DNA from: Photorhabdus khanii NC19
GTDB lineage: Bacteria > Pseudomonadota > Gammaproteobacteria > Enterobacterales > Enterobacteriaceae
Assembly (NCBI RefSeq): GCF_000517265.1
Contig: NZ_AYSJ01000002.1
Coordinates: forward strand, 679,497 to 743,496
Direction of reading: 5' to 3'
DNA: 64,000 bases
The notes under the pieces are model-generated. The model did not search any database and was not told the DNA's origin. It saw only the letters and a list, made by a program, of their open reading frames with translations. Shown in pieces: positions 27,201 to 36,475 of the stretch; the stretch's first letter is position 1, and each line of letters opens with the position of its first letter. The translations under genes were made by a program, and so were the position numbers.

Positions 27201-29241
27201 GGTGACATTAAATGAAAATGGGGAAGGGGAGATTGTTCTGCCGATTCCTGATTTCAATGGTGAACTGAGGCTGATGGCTCAGGCGTGGAGTGAAGATGAG
27301 TTTGGTCATGGTGAAAGTAAAATTGTCATTGCCGCACCGGTGATTACACAGATGGCGTTACCTCGCTTTATGGCGGGGGGTGATCATTCATTGTTATCGT
27401 TGGATCTGACCAATTTAACCGAACAGACGCAAAACTTGACCTTAAACTTTACGGCTAATGGGCTAATTAAATTAGAGGATGCGGCCAGCAAGGCAATAAC
27501 CTTGGAAAAAGGTAAACGTACAACAGTGGAAATTCCTGTCATGGCTGACCATGGCTTTGGTCAGGGAGAAGTTTCCCTGACGATTAATGGCCTGAATTTG
27601 CCGGGTGAAGTTCTGAAACAGTATCAAAATAGCTGGAAGATTGGTGTGCGTCCGGCACAGCCAGCGGAAACCAGGCTGTTTGCTGAGGTTATCCGTCAAG
27701 GAGAAAATTGGCAGTTGCCGTTAGATGCCATATCGGGTTTAGCGCCAGCAACGCTCGAAGGCCAGTTGTTACTGACCAGTCGTCCGCCGTTACAGATTTC
27801 ACGCTATATCCGTGAACTGTACGCCTATCCGTATGGCTGCCTTGAGCAGACTATCAGCGGACTTTATCCGTCGCTTTATTCAAATGAAGCGGAGCTGAAA
27901 AAACTGGGTATCAAAACCGACAGTGATAGCAAACGCCGGGCCAGTATTGATGAGGGTATTATTCACTTGCTCAGTATGCAGCGTCATGACGGGAGTTTTG
28001 CCTTGTGGGACCGAACCGGTGATGAAGAATATTGGCTGACGGCTTATGCTACAGATTTTTTGTTCCGTGCGAGCCAGCGAGGTTATAGCGTACCCAAGGA
28101 AGTGCTGAATTCTGCCAATACCCGTTTGCTGCGTTATTTACAGGATAAGAATGTTATTAACTATCGCTACAGCCAGAATCAGGAAGCCATGCGGTTCTCG
28201 ACTCAGGCTTATGCCGGTCTGGTGCTTGCCATCCAGCAGAAAGCGTCGTTGGGGGCTTTAAGACAAATTTATGAGCGTCGTACTCAGGCTGGAAATGGTT
28301 TGTCGCTGGTACAACTAGGGGTTGCACTGAAGCTGATGGGTGATAACACCAGAGCGGATGAAGCTGTCCGCTTGGGGATCAATAAAAACCGTAATAATGA
28401 TGTCGGATTGGGGGATTATGGCAGTTCCATTCGAGACAATGCATTGATTGTCGCGCTATTGACTGAAAACAATATGTTGCCAAAAGATCGTGATGAGAAA
28501 TTACTGGCTTTGTCTGATGAGTTGACATCCCGTAACTATTTCTCAACTCAGGAGAGTAATTCACTCTATTTGGCCGGGCGTTTCTTTATAGATACCTCAG
28601 AACAGCCGTGGGAAGCGGGGGTTAATCAGCAGGTTCCACCGTTGAGTCGTGACAAGTCATTGAATCAATTGATGAATGCGGAACAGATTCTGCAAGGTGT
28701 TGATATCAGCAACCGTGGCGATAGCACTCTCTATTCTCGCCTGAATGTGGTGGGTTACCCGCTGCATTCACCAAAATCCTACTCAAATGTGCTGAACATT
28801 CAGCGTAGCTATCTGGATATGCAGGGTCATCCCGTTTCTATTGACCGTCTAAAAAGTGGCGAAATGGTGGTCGTGAAGCTGGTGGTCAGCTCAGATAAAT
28901 CAGTACCGGATGCGCTGATTGTTGATTTACTGCCTGCCGGTCTGGAAGTGGAAAATCAGAATCTGGCTAACAGCAGTGCCAGTTTGAGTGACAGTGCCGC
29001 GAATCTCCAAGAGCTGATTGGTGATATGCAACAGGCGACTATTCGTCATACTGAATATCGTGATGACCGGTATGTGGCCGCAGTCGCGGTTGATTCCAAT
29101 CAGCCAGTGACATTGCTCTATCTGGCCCGTGCAGTGACGCCGGGTGTCTACGCTATTCCCGCACCTCAGGTTGAATCTATGTATGTGCCTTACTGGCGTG
29201 CGGTAGGCTCTGCACCTGAAAAACTGGAAGTTGTCCGCTAA
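24211..29241 (+). CDS. yfhM: Bacterial alpha-2-macroglobulin lipoprotein
   Basis: The 1676-residue envelope protein is thought to trap proteases that enter the periplasm. The N-terminus has a basic stretch (R-K-K-R-Y), a hydrophobic core and a lipobox L-M-L-A-G-C, so it should be a lipoprotein. A repeated beta-sandwich body follows (MG domains). The thioester motif is G-C-L-E-Q-T with Cys1210, the residue that forms a covalent bond with an attacking protease. The C-terminal part is the helical thioester domain and receptor-like domain. Length is close to the 1653 residues of the E. coli homologue. pbpC follows directly, the conserved pairing in which cell wall repair and protease trapping are coupled. 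Confidence 0.96.
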   Translation: MDQSQFWRWPERKKRYFAVMLAFLLMLAGCDQSDSTDNNKAAQSQSTEIQSEKAPQQSNIPTKSVKQKDAASLAELAKRYAGKEVTILDASEVQLDGASAMVVTFSVPLDPNQNFAQNVRLVDVKQGKLDGAWELSDNMMALRLRHLPPSRKLQLTVDKGVKGINERQLETAYEKTLTTETISPSVGFASKGSLLPSKVAEGLPVLALNVNSIDVNFFRIKETALPSFIAQWQYRNNLNSWESEDILKDAELVYTGRFDLNPTLNTREKLLLPLNNIKVLQQDGVYMAVMQQAGKYVSTNPATMFTLSDIGVSMHSYLDKMDVFTQSLEQGNSLKGVEVRLLDEKGQLLSKTTTDADGHASLEKNAKAKLLLATRHNQTSMIDLVSPALDLSEFDIAGPQGYSKLFFVFGPRDLYRPGETLIVNGLLRDGDGRAIKSQPVKVDVLKTDGQVVRSFVWQPENGLYQYRYTIPQSAATGLWSLRFDLGDNKPRYYKFNVEDFMPERMALEISSETQPVMKNHSVDFDIKGRYLYGAPAADNRLQGQLFLRPNRDAVAKLPGYEFGAATEENLSRTLDEFDLTLNSSGEAALNVSADNWNSVSSPVKVIVQASLLESGGRPVTRRVEQAVWPAEKLVGIRPLFNQKTVYDYRTGRDQSRYNVDENSLAEFELVYADANGKKYAAKDLTVRLVYERHDYYWRWSDGEGWQSGYDQKDLVMADEHIQIAQDGTAKVSFPVDWGSYRIEVINPENQLVSSVNFWAGYSWQDNTGGTGAVRPDQVKLSLDKPAYRVGEKVKLHMAAPQAGKGYLLVESSEGPLWWQEIDVPEQGLDVEVPVNKEWCRHDLYLTAVVIRPGDKSRQATPKRAIGVLHLPLADENRKLDLTLSAPEKMRPNQNLTVNVKVTPQQGQKLPRQVNVLLSAVDTGVLNVTNFKTPDPYEAFFGRKRYSVDQYDVYGQLIEGEGRLANLRFGGSGDEDAPARGGRKPLTEVQIIAEQAQPVTLNENGEGEIVLPIPDFNGELRLMAQAWSEDEFGHGESKIVIAAPVITQMALPRFMAGGDHSLLSLDLTNLTEQTQNLTLNFTANGLIKLEDAASKAITLEKGKRTTVEIPVMADHGFGQGEVSLTINGLNLPGEVLKQYQNSWKIGVRPAQPAETRLFAEVIRQGENWQLPLDAISGLAPATLEGQLLLTSRPPLQISRYIRELYAYPYGCLEQTISGLYPSLYSNEAELKKLGIKTDSDSKRRASIDEGIIHLLSMQRHDGSFALWDRTGDEEYWLTAYATDFLFRASQRGYSVPKEVLNSANTRLLRYLQDKNVINYRYSQNQEAMRFSTQAYAGLVLAIQQKASLGALRQIYERRTQAGNGLSLVQLGVALKLMGDNTRADEAVRLGINKNRNNDVGLGDYGSSIRDNALIVALLTENNMLPKDRDEKLLALSDELTSRNYFSTQESNSLYLAGRFFIDTSEQPWEAGVNQQVPPLSRDKSLNQLMNAEQILQGVDISNRGDSTLYSRLNVVGYPLHSPKSYSNVLNIQRSYLDMQGHPVSIDRLKSGEMVVVKLVVSSDKSVPDALIVDLLPAGLEVENQNLANSSASLSDSAANLQELIGDMQQATIRHTEYRDDRYVAAVAVDSNQPVTLLYLARAVTPGVYAIPAPQVESMYVPYWRAVGSAPEKLEVVR

Positions 29242-29251
29242 ACCTAGTCAG

Positions 29252-29273
29252 CCCTTATGCTCAGGCGTAAGGG
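29252..29273 (+). other. Hairpin in the yfhM-pbpC junction
   Basis: CCCTTATGC and GCGTAAGGG pair with one G-T wobble around a TCAG loop. The right arm contains AAGGG, the only good Shine-Dalgarno sequence for the TTG codon at 29278. It could be a weak terminator or could limit pbpC translation. Confidence 0.4.
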
Positions 29274-29298
29274 ATGATTGCTCGTCAGGTATTCTTGC

Positions 29299-31614
29299 AT
29301 GAAAAAAACGCATCACCTTATTTGGCTGATTGTGCTGTTTCTGATCCCGGCTGGTTTATGGCTGGCAGATAAAATTTGGCCTCTGCCACTGCGTGAAGTC
29401 AAAATGGCGCGTATTGTCGTAGGTGAAGATGGGACTCCGCTTTGGCGTTTTGCCGATGATGAGGGAATTTGGCGCTACCCGGTGAGGTTGGATCAAGTGT
29501 CACCGGAATATATTCAGGCATTGCTGACGTATGAAGATCGCTGGTTCTATAAGCATCCGGGGGTTAACCCGCTTTCTCTTGTCAGGGCTGCATGGCAGGA
29601 CATTCGGGCCGGTAAAATTTTATCTGGTGGCAGTACGCTTTCAATGCAGGTGGCCCGGTTGATTGATCCGCATTCACGTACTTTGGGCGGTAAGTTGAAA
29701 CAGATTTGGCGCACTTTACAGCTTGAATGGCACTATTCCAAAGATGAAATTCTCGAAATGTATCTCAACCGTGCACCGTTTGGTGGCACATTACAAGGCG
29801 TCGGAGCGGCGAGTTGGGCTTATCTGGGCAAACCGCCATCAGAACTCTCTGCGGGCGAAGCGGCTTTGCTGGCTATTTTGCCACAGGCCCCTAGCCGTTT
29901 AAGGCCGGACCGTTACCCTGAACGGGCACAAGCTGCCCGTGACAAGGTTATGCAACGGTTGGCGAAGTATAAAATCTGGCCGGAAGACAAAGTGGCTGAT
30001 ATTCGGCAAGAGATGTTATGGCTGGCTCCCCGGCAAGTGCCACAACTTGCCCCGCTTCTTGCCAGACGAATGGCTAAAGGTCACCGTCAGGAAATCATCA
30101 AAACAACCATTGATGCAGGATTACAGCGCCAGCTTGAGGATATGGCGGTGAATTGGAAGTATCAGTTACCGGAAAAAACCTCTGTTGGGGTGTTGGTGGT
30201 TGATCATACTGATATGGCGGTGAAAGCCTATATCGGCTCGCTGGATTTTCGGGATGACAGCCGTTTTGGTCATGTGGACATGATAAATTCGTGGCGTTCG
30301 CCAGGATCAACGTTGAAGCCTTTTTTGTACGCAATGGCATTAGATGATGGGTTGATTCATGGGGAATCACTGTTACAGGATGTGCCTCGCCGTTTTGATT
30401 ATTACCGTCCGGGAAATTTTGACAGTGGCTTTAATGGGCCGGTCAGTGTCAGTGAAGCATTGGTTCGTTCCTTGAATTTACCTGCGGTGCAACTACTCGA
30501 AGTCTATGGTGCCAAGCGGTTTACCGCCAATCTGCGTAATGTGGGAACAGTATTGCGTTTTCCTCCCGGCAGTGAGCCTAATTTATCATTGATTCTTGGT
30601 GGAACGGCAACCCGGATGGATCAGTTGGTGGCGGCTTACTCCGCGTTTGCCCGTCAGGGGAAGGTTTCCCCCCTGAGATTTACACCGCAGCAGAAATTGC
30701 GTGACAGGCAACTGTTTTCCCCGGGCGCTGCGTGGATAGTCAGACGGATTATGGCTGGAGAAGGTCTCCCGCAACCTGATGATATATTGCCGGCACAAGT
30801 ACCACTGGCCTGGAAAACGGGTACCAGCTATGGCTACCGCGATGCCTGGGCTATTGGCTTAAATGCCCGCTATACCATCGGTGTCTGGGTTGGCAGGCCG
30901 GACGGAACGCCGGTTACCGGGCAGTTCGGTTATGCCACGGCGGTTCCGATAATGAATCAGGTTAATAACCTGTTGCTGGCAAATATGCGAAATGGCGCTC
31001 AACGGATCCCCTCTGATCCACGTCCGGCAAATGTGAGTCAGGCAATCATTTGTTGGCCGGGAGGTCAGAGTCTGCCAAAGGGAGACAGTAATTGTCGCCA
31101 GCGTCGTCTGAGTTGGATTCTGGATAACACCATTCCGCCTACGTTGCCTTCTGTGGGGCAAGAAGGTATTTCTGGCATCAATGAACAGGTATGGCTGGAT
31201 AAACAGGGTTTGCGTGTTGCGCCTGATTGCCCTGATGCTCAACCAAAAAATATCGCTTTATGGCCGATTAGCCTGGAATCATGGTTACCGGCGGAAGAAC
31301 GGCGGGTGCAGCGTTTGCCATCGGTTAACCCTCAGTGTCCACCGCTGAAATCAGATGAAGCTCCGCTGTTGATCGTCGGCATTCATAACGGAGATGTATT
31401 GAAACGGCTTCCCGGTCTTGGCAGCCTTGATTTGCGTATTACAACGCAAGGCGGTAGTGGTGGGCAACAATGGTGGTTTCTCAATGGAGAACAGATGATG
31501 ACCACAGAAAATAATCAAGGGCTTGTACAGACATTGACTCAACCGGGGAAATATCAGCTTAGTGTTTTGGATTTGGGGGGACAGGTTGATTCTGTTAATT
31601 TTACCTTGAAGTAA
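29299..31614 (+). CDS. pbpC: Penicillin-binding protein 1C
   Basis: The 771-residue bifunctional class A PBP has an N-terminal membrane anchor (about 8-27), a GT51 glycosyltransferase domain with Y-E-D-R-W-F-Y-K-H-P-G-V-N (catalytic Glu) and G-G-S-T-L-S-M-Q-V-A-R, and a transpeptidase domain with S-P-G-S-T-L-K-P-F (S-x-x-K) and K-T-G-T-S. The C-terminal BiPBP_C domain ends near L-D-L-G-G-Q-V-D. I use ATG 29299 (M-K-K-T-H-H), with AGG 9 bases before; a TTG at 29278 would add seven residues and has a better AAGGG site but no family support. It works in peptidoglycan synthesis next to the alpha-2-macroglobulin YfhM. Confidence 0.95.
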   Translation: MKKTHHLIWLIVLFLIPAGLWLADKIWPLPLREVKMARIVVGEDGTPLWRFADDEGIWRYPVRLDQVSPEYIQALLTYEDRWFYKHPGVNPLSLVRAAWQDIRAGKILSGGSTLSMQVARLIDPHSRTLGGKLKQIWRTLQLEWHYSKDEILEMYLNRAPFGGTLQGVGAASWAYLGKPPSELSAGEAALLAILPQAPSRLRPDRYPERAQAARDKVMQRLAKYKIWPEDKVADIRQEMLWLAPRQVPQLAPLLARRMAKGHRQEIIKTTIDAGLQRQLEDMAVNWKYQLPEKTSVGVLVVDHTDMAVKAYIGSLDFRDDSRFGHVDMINSWRSPGSTLKPFLYAMALDDGLIHGESLLQDVPRRFDYYRPGNFDSGFNGPVSVSEALVRSLNLPAVQLLEVYGAKRFTANLRNVGTVLRFPPGSEPNLSLILGGTATRMDQLVAAYSAFARQGKVSPLRFTPQQKLRDRQLFSPGAAWIVRRIMAGEGLPQPDDILPAQVPLAWKTGTSYGYRDAWAIGLNARYTIGVWVGRPDGTPVTGQFGYATAVPIMNQVNNLLLANMRNGAQRIPSDPRPANVSQAIICWPGGQSLPKGDSNCRQRRLSWILDNTIPPTLPSVGQEGISGINEQVWLDKQGLRVAPDCPDAQPKNIALWPISLESWLPAEERRVQRLPSVNPQCPPLKSDEAPLLIVGIHNGDVLKRLPGLGSLDLRITTQGGSGGQQWWFLNGEQMMTTENNQGLVQTLTQPGKYQLSVLDLGGQVDSVNFTLK

Positions 31615-31718
31615 ACGATTCAGGTAAAAGTGTGATTTGTACGAAAAAATGGTGATTTTCGCTAAGAAAAATTTAATAGAATGTTATTTTTTCTGTAGGC
31701 AACTGCCATTCGGGTCCC

Positions 31719-31788
31719 TATAATCAACGCCTCTTTTATCCCCGCTAGGGTTGCGGGATAAGTATTAGCCGGTTAACTTATCGGGATA
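31719..31788 (+). promoter_or_regulatory. ndk promoter -10 and structured leader
   Basis: TATAAT at 31719-31724 is a perfect -10; no good -35 is present. The leader behind it holds TATCCCCGC (31737-31745), GCGGGATAAGT (31753-31763), ACTTATC (31776-31782) and GGGATA (31783-31788). The second element can pair with the first or with the third, and the fourth can also pair with the first, so alternative folds are possible. The first hairpin could instead terminate pbpC. Confidence 0.45.
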
Positions 31789-31835
31789 AAAAATTAAAAT
31801 TATCAGTTGCTTAAAAAAGAACCAAGAGGTTATCC

Positions 31836-32264
31836 ATGACGGTTGAACGTACTTTTTCGATTATTAAACCTAATGCAGTGAAGAAGAATGCTATCGGGTC
31901 TATTTATGCCCGTTTTGAAAGCGCTGGGTTTAACATTATTGCCGCCAAAATGCTTCACCTGACCCGTGAACAGGCTGAAGGTTTCTATGCAGAGCACAAA
32001 GGCCGTCCTTTCTTTGATGGTCTGGTGGAATTTATGACTTCTGGTCCAATCGTAGTTCAGGTATTGGAAGGCGAGAATGCAGTACAACGTCACCGAGACT
32101 TGATGGGTGCAACCAATCCTGATAACGCATTAGCAGGTACTCTGCGTGCTGATTACGCAGACAGTTTTACTGAAAACGCGGTTCACGGTTCTGATGCTGT
32201 TGAATCTGCAAACCGTGAAATTGCGTATTTCTTCACAGAAGATGAAATTTGCCCACGTAATTGA
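31836..32264 (+). CDS. ndk: Nucleoside diphosphate kinase
   Basis: The 142-residue kinase transfers the gamma phosphate among nucleoside triphosphates and keeps NTP and dNTP pools balanced. The phosphohistidine His117 lies in the N-A-V-H-G-S-D motif and the N-terminal R-T-F-S-I-I-K-P-N signature is intact. Length is one residue below the E. coli enzyme. AAGAGG precedes the ATG. It stands before rlmN as in E. coli, separated by a strong terminator. Confidence 0.98.
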   Translation: MTVERTFSIIKPNAVKKNAIGSIYARFESAGFNIIAAKMLHLTREQAEGFYAEHKGRPFFDGLVEFMTSGPIVVQVLEGENAVQRHRDLMGATNPDNALAGTLRADYADSFTENAVHGSDAVESANREIAYFFTEDEICPRN

Positions 32265-32310
32265 TTTGTCGTTACCCGTAGCATCATTGCATTAAAGTTT
32301 GTACAATGCC

Positions 32311-32347
32311 GCGCCCCGTTGTTAACTCAGCGGGGCGCTTATTATTT
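32311..32347 (+). terminator. Rho-independent terminator of ndk
   Basis: GCGCCCCG and CGGGGCGC form an 8-bp GC stem around a 12-base loop, followed by TTATTATTT. It lies 46 bp after the ndk stop. Confidence 0.85.
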
Positions 32348-32446
32348 GTCACTAGGCTAAACTGATAGTGATACCCGAATTGAAACTTCGTGCGTTGAAT
32401 TCATCAACGCAGAGCCGAAAGTGTAACAACGAGGCGATATAAAAAA

Positions 32447-33625
32447 ATGTCCCAATCAAATACTGCGGCACAATTTGCTGCTTCTGTCGTGTCTGAAACT
32501 CCAGAAAAAAAAGGCGGGAAAATTAACCTGCTTGATCTGAATCGCAAACAAATGCGCCAGTTCTTCACCGATATGGGGGAAAAACCCTTCCGTGCCGATC
32601 AGGTGATGAAATGGATGTATCATTACTGCTATGACAATTTTGAGCAGATGACGGATATTAACAAAACCCTGCGGGCGAAATTGCAGCAAGTTGCTGAGAT
32701 CTGTGCGCCCGAGGTAGCAGAGGAACAACGTTCAGCCGATGGCACGATTAAATGGGCTATCACTGTTGGCGATCAGCAAGTTGAAACGGTTTATATTCCG
32801 GAAGATGATCGGGCTACGTTGTGTGTCTCTTCTCAGGTAGGTTGTGCACTGGAATGTAAATTCTGTTCTACCGCTCAACAAGGGTTTAATCGTAATTTGC
32901 GGGTTTCTGAAATTATTGGTCAGGTTTGGCGTGCGGCGAAAATAATTGGCTCACTGAAATCCAGTGGTCGCCGCCCGATTACCAACGTGGTTATGATGGG
33001 AATGGGTGAACCTCTGCTCAACCTGAATAACGTGGTTCCTGCGATGGAAATCATGATGGATGATTTTGGTTTCGGCTTGTCTAAGCGCCGTGTGACGCTA
33101 TCCACATCCGGTGTGGTGCCTGCGCTGGATAAACTTGGCGATATGATTGATGTCGCTTTGGCTATTTCCCTGCATGCACCGACAGATGATGTGCGTGATG
33201 ATATCGTTCCTATCAACCGCAAATATAATATTGAGCAGTTTCTTGCGGGAGTGCGCCGTTATTTGACGAAATCGAATGCGAACCAGGGGCGTGTGACAGT
33301 GGAATATGTCATGCTTGATCATATTAACGATAGTGTAGAACAGGCGCATCAATTGGCTGAATGTCTGAAAGACACACCCAGTAAGATTAATCTGATCCCG
33401 TGGAATCCGTTTCCGGGCGCGCCATATGGCCGCAGTTCCAACAGCCGGATCGACCGTTTTTCTAAGGTGCTGATGGGATATGGTTTCACAACTATTGTCC
33501 GCAAGACTCGTGGTGATGATATTGATGCCGCATGTGGTCAGCTTGCGGGCGATGTGATTGATCGTACAAAACGGACACTGAAAAAACGTCAGGCAGGTGA
33601 ACCTATCCAGGTAAGAACAGTCTGA
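32447..33625 (+). CDS. rlmN: Dual-specificity 23S rRNA/tRNA adenine-C2 methyltransferase
   Basis: The 392-residue radical SAM enzyme methylates C2 of A2503 in 23S rRNA and A37 of some tRNAs. The [4Fe-4S] motif C-A-L-E-C-K-F-C sits near 133-140, and the G-M-G-E-P-L-L-N segment follows. The C-terminal [15 protein letters not shown] motif carries the methyl-accepting cysteine. It depends on the isc system encoded in the same window. It starts the rlmN-(pilW)-rodZ-ispG series. Confidence 0.97.
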   Translation: MSQSNTAAQFAASVVSETPEKKGGKINLLDLNRKQMRQFFTDMGEKPFRADQVMKWMYHYCYDNFEQMTDINKTLRAKLQQVAEICAPEVAEEQRSADGTIKWAITVGDQQVETVYIPEDDRATLCVSSQVGCALECKFCSTAQQGFNRNLRVSEIIGQVWRAAKIIGSLKSSGRRPITNVVMMGMGEPLLNLNNVVPAMEIMMDDFGFGLSKRRVTLSTSGVVPALDKLGDMIDVALAISLHAPTDDVRDDIVPINRKYNIEQFLAGVRRYLTKSNANQGRVTVEYVMLDHINDSVEQAHQLAECLKDTPSKINLIPWNPFPGAPYGRSSNSRIDRFSKVLMGYGFTTIVRKTRGDDIDAACGQLAGDVIDRTKRTLKKRQAGEPIQVRTV

Positions 33626-33699
33626 ATGTTGCTATGTTTTGTCATGCAGTAACTGAAATTATTGCGACAATTGCGTATCCTTAATTAAGTGGGGATGGA

Positions 33700-34113
33700 A
33701 TGATAAGGAAATCGTTATCGGGAATGATTGTTGCTGCCGTATTATTGGCAGGATGTTCCAATCAACCGGCAAACGGAAATAAACAGCGAACAGTTGCGGC
33801 AGAAACCCGGATTCAACTGGGAATGGCCTATCTGGCTGAAGGTCATTTACCTGCCGCCAGATACCACTTTGATAAGGTATTATTGGCACAGCCAAACCAT
33901 TATCAGGCTCAATTAGGTATGGCGTTGTATGAGCAATATTCCGGCCAGCCGGAAGCTGCCCGTCAGCGTTACAAAATGGCGATGCAGTATGCGCCAGGAA
34001 ATGATACGGTATTGTATTATTACAGCGTTTTTCTCTGTGAGCAGGGGCAGTATGAAGAAGCCAAAATTCTGTTAACCGGGAATAATGCTGACAGGCGTAT
34101 TTGTTATCAGTGA
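33700..34113 (+). CDS. pilW: Shortened PilW-like TPR lipoprotein
   Basis: The 137-residue protein has a signal peptide with lipobox L-L-A-G-C and two to three tetratricopeptide repeats (T-R-I-Q-L-G-M-A-Y-L-A-E-G-H near 38, H-Y-Q-A-Q-L-G-M-A-L near 67, then an incomplete third). The position between rlmN and rodZ is that of the type IV pilus stability protein PilW, which is normally about 240-250 residues. The frame here ends in the third repeat at N-A-D-R-R-I-C-Y-Q, so roughly the C-terminal half is absent, and I see no remainder in the 120 bp before rodZ. No pilus genes are in this window. It may be a decaying gene or a short functional lipoprotein. Confidence 0.7.
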   Translation: MIRKSLSGMIVAAVLLAGCSNQPANGNKQRTVAAETRIQLGMAYLAEGHLPAARYHFDKVLLAQPNHYQAQLGMALYEQYSGQPEAARQRYKMAMQYAPGNDTVLYYYSVFLCEQGQYEEAKILLTGNNADRRICYQ

Positions 34114-34234
34114 TTTGCCGCTAGTAAAATAGCAAATCTATTTCGCCGCGCAGGCCATTGTATAATGTAAGGATTATCGCAAGGAGCCAGCGCGAAGTTT
34201 TTCACAACTTGGACAGTACCGCGTCTTCTTGCTA

Positions 34235-35227
34235 ATGAATACTGAAACGACTCCAGAACAAGCTCATTTGACAGCAGGTCAGCTCCTGCGTCAGGCTCGT
34301 GAACAGCACGGGCTAACTCAACAGACGGTGGCTGATCGTCTGTGTCTGAAACTTTCCACTATCCGTGATATTGAAGAGGACAATATACCGGCCAATATGG
34401 TACCCACTTTCCTGCGTGGTTATGTTCGTTCTTATGCTAAATTGGTACAAATTCCAGAGGCGGAAATTCTGACGATTCTGGATAAGCATACCCCGGCAAA
34501 AACCGCGAAGGTTTCACCAATGCAGAGTTTTTCATTGGGTAAGAAACGTAAAAAACGTGAAAGTTGGTTGATGTGGATTACGTGGCTAATTATTCTGGTA
34601 GTGATTAGTCTGACGGGAGCATGGTGGTGGCAAAATCACATAGCTCAACAGAAAGAATTGATTTCGATGGCTGATCAGTCTGCGGTACAGATTGCCCAGA
34701 AGAAAGCCAAGGCAGCGGGTTTATCCACGGAAAGTAACGATCAGGCGACACAGTTGCAGGCTAGTGAGCAGCCATTATCTGCCGCTTCAACCGAAAATTC
34801 GGTGAAAGCGAATAATGCTGATAACAATCGCGGGGAAACGTCTCCGCCTGTAGCATCAGCTCAACATCAGGCGGTGGAACCACCTGAAACTCAGCCACAA
34901 ACTGTTCCATTACCCGTTAACCGGGGTACAGCTCAAACACCGAATGTGTCTGAAAATAGTTCAACGGCAGTGGCTGACAGTAATAAACTGGTGATGAATT
35001 TCAAAGCATCTTGTTGGTTACAGGTTGCTGATGCGAATGGAAAGATGCTGTTTAGCGGAACTAAAAAGAAAGGTGACAGTCTGAGTCTCTCCGGTTCATT
35101 ACCTTATAAATTAACTATCGGTGCCCCTGCTGTAGTGGATGTACAGTTCCGGGGGCAAGTTGTCGATTTAAGCCGCTTTATTAAAGAGCATCGTATTGCG
35201 CGTCTTAAAGTACCGGGAACACAATAA
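34235..35227 (+). CDS. rodZ: Cytoskeleton protein RodZ
   Basis: The 330-residue bitopic membrane protein links the MreB cytoskeleton to the wall-elongation machinery and keeps rod shape. The N-terminal cytoplasmic part has a Cro/C1-type helix-turn-helix (L-L-R-Q-A-R-E-Q-H-G-L-T-Q-Q-T-V-A, about 17-33). One membrane segment (about 110-132) follows K-K-R-K-K-R-E-S. Then come a Ser/Thr/Gln-rich periplasmic linker and a C-terminal beta-domain. ATG 34235 matches the E. coli start M-N-T-E; a TTG two codons earlier is in frame but not conserved. ispG follows 71 bp downstream and is probably co-transcribed. Confidence 0.95.
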   Translation: MNTETTPEQAHLTAGQLLRQAREQHGLTQQTVADRLCLKLSTIRDIEEDNIPANMVPTFLRGYVRSYAKLVQIPEAEILTILDKHTPAKTAKVSPMQSFSLGKKRKKRESWLMWITWLIILVVISLTGAWWWQNHIAQQKELISMADQSAVQIAQKKAKAAGLSTESNDQATQLQASEQPLSAASTENSVKANNADNNRGETSPPVASAQHQAVEPPETQPQTVPLPVNRGTAQTPNVSENSSTAVADSNKLVMNFKASCWLQVADANGKMLFSGTKKKGDSLSLSGSLPYKLTIGAPAVVDVQFRGQVVDLSRFIKEHRIARLKVPGTQ

Positions 35228-35298
35228 ATGCCTTTGGCAGTTACGGCATCGTTGTCATGTTATAAGTAAGCACATGGAAGTATGGGAGAAACACCAGT

Positions 35299-36420
35299 AT
35301 GCATAATGAATCGCCGATAAAAAGACGCAAATCTACGCGTATTTATGTAGGGAATGTGCCAGTCGGGGATGGCGCGCCCATTGCGGTGCAGTCAATGACA
35401 AACACACGCACTACAGATGTGGAAGCTACTGTTCAACAGATTAAATCGCTTGAGCGTGTTGGGGTTGATATTGTCCGTGTATCAATACCAACGATGGACG
35501 CGGCAGAAGCGTTTAAATTGATTAAGCAGCAGGCTAATGTTCCTTTGGTTGCCGATATCCATTTTGATTACCGTATCGCGCTTAAAGTTGCAGAGTATGG
35601 GGTCGATTGTCTGCGCATTAACCCTGGTAATATCGGTAATGAAGCGCGTATCCGTGAGGTTGTGGCGGCTGCCCGCGACAAAAATATTCCAATCCGTATT
35701 GGTGTGAATGGCGGATCACTGGAAAAGGACATTCAGGAAAAATATGGCGAGCCAACCCCGGAAGCACTGTTGGAATCTGCTATGCGCCATGTGAATATTC
35801 TTGAAAGACTTAATTTCGACCAGTTTAAAATCAGCGTAAAAGCGTCAGATGTATTTCTGGCGGTTGGCGCTTACCGTTTATTGGCCCGGGAGATTGATCA
35901 GCCATTACATCTTGGTATCACAGAAGCCGGTGGCGCTCGTGCCGGTTCTGTAAAATCAGCGATTGGCTTGGGTATTCTTCTGTCAGAAGGTATTGGTGAT
36001 ACCCTGCGTATTTCTTTGGCTGCCGATCCTGTCGAAGAAGTTAAAGTGGGTTTTGATATTCTGAAATCACTGCGTATTCGTTCCCGTGGTATTAACTTTA
36101 TCGCCTGTCCAACCTGTTCTCGTCAGGAATTTGATGTTATTGGCACCGTTAATGCTTTGGAACAACGCCTGGAAGATTTACTCACCCCGATGGATATTTC
36201 AATCATTGGTTGTGTGGTTAACGGGCCGGGTGAGGCGGAGGTTTCTACTCTGGGTGTTACTGGTGCCAGAACAAAAAGTGGTTTTTATGAAGACGGAGTG
36301 CGGCAGAAAGAGCGCCTCGACAATACTGATATGATCGATCAACTTGAGGCTAAGATCCGCGCTAAGGCATCAATGCTGGATGAAAATAAGCGTATCGACA
36401 TAAGTCAACTGGATAAATAA
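35299..36420 (+). CDS. ispG: 4-hydroxy-3-methylbut-2-enyl-diphosphate synthase
   Basis: The 373-residue [4Fe-4S] enzyme converts MEcPP to HMBPP in the MEP isoprenoid pathway. The cluster cysteines are in A-C-P-T-C-S-R near 270-273 and in G-C-V-V-N-G-P-G-E near 305. The N-terminal TIM-barrel starts with [14 protein letters not shown]. Length is one residue more than E. coli IspG. It is another client of the isc system. A terminator-like hairpin follows it. Confidence 0.97.
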   Translation: MHNESPIKRRKSTRIYVGNVPVGDGAPIAVQSMTNTRTTDVEATVQQIKSLERVGVDIVRVSIPTMDAAEAFKLIKQQANVPLVADIHFDYRIALKVAEYGVDCLRINPGNIGNEARIREVVAAARDKNIPIRIGVNGGSLEKDIQEKYGEPTPEALLESAMRHVNILERLNFDQFKISVKASDVFLAVGAYRLLAREIDQPLHLGITEAGGARAGSVKSAIGLGILLSEGIGDTLRISLAADPVEEVKVGFDILKSLRIRSRGINFIACPTCSRQEFDVIGTVNALEQRLEDLLTPMDISIIGCVVNGPGEAEVSTLGVTGARTKSGFYEDGVRQKERLDNTDMIDQLEAKIRAKASMLDENKRIDISQLDK

Positions 36421-36428
36421 TATACCTG

Positions 36429-36465
36429 ACACTGGTTCATCGTTGTGATGAGCCAGTGTTGTTTT
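36429..36465 (+). terminator. Terminator after ispG
   Basis: ACACTGGTTCATC and GATGAGCCAGTGT form a 13-bp stem with one G-T wobble and a GTTGT loop, followed by TGTTTT. In E. coli this same spacer is annotated with the small RNA sroE; I cannot tell whether an equivalent RNA exists here. Confidence 0.75.
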
Positions 36466-36475
36466 AGTTTGCTAA

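Noticed and set aside
34114..34234. Searched for the missing C-terminal half of PilW in other frames
   Set aside because: No TPR-like continuation was found before rodZ, so a simple frameshift is not supported.
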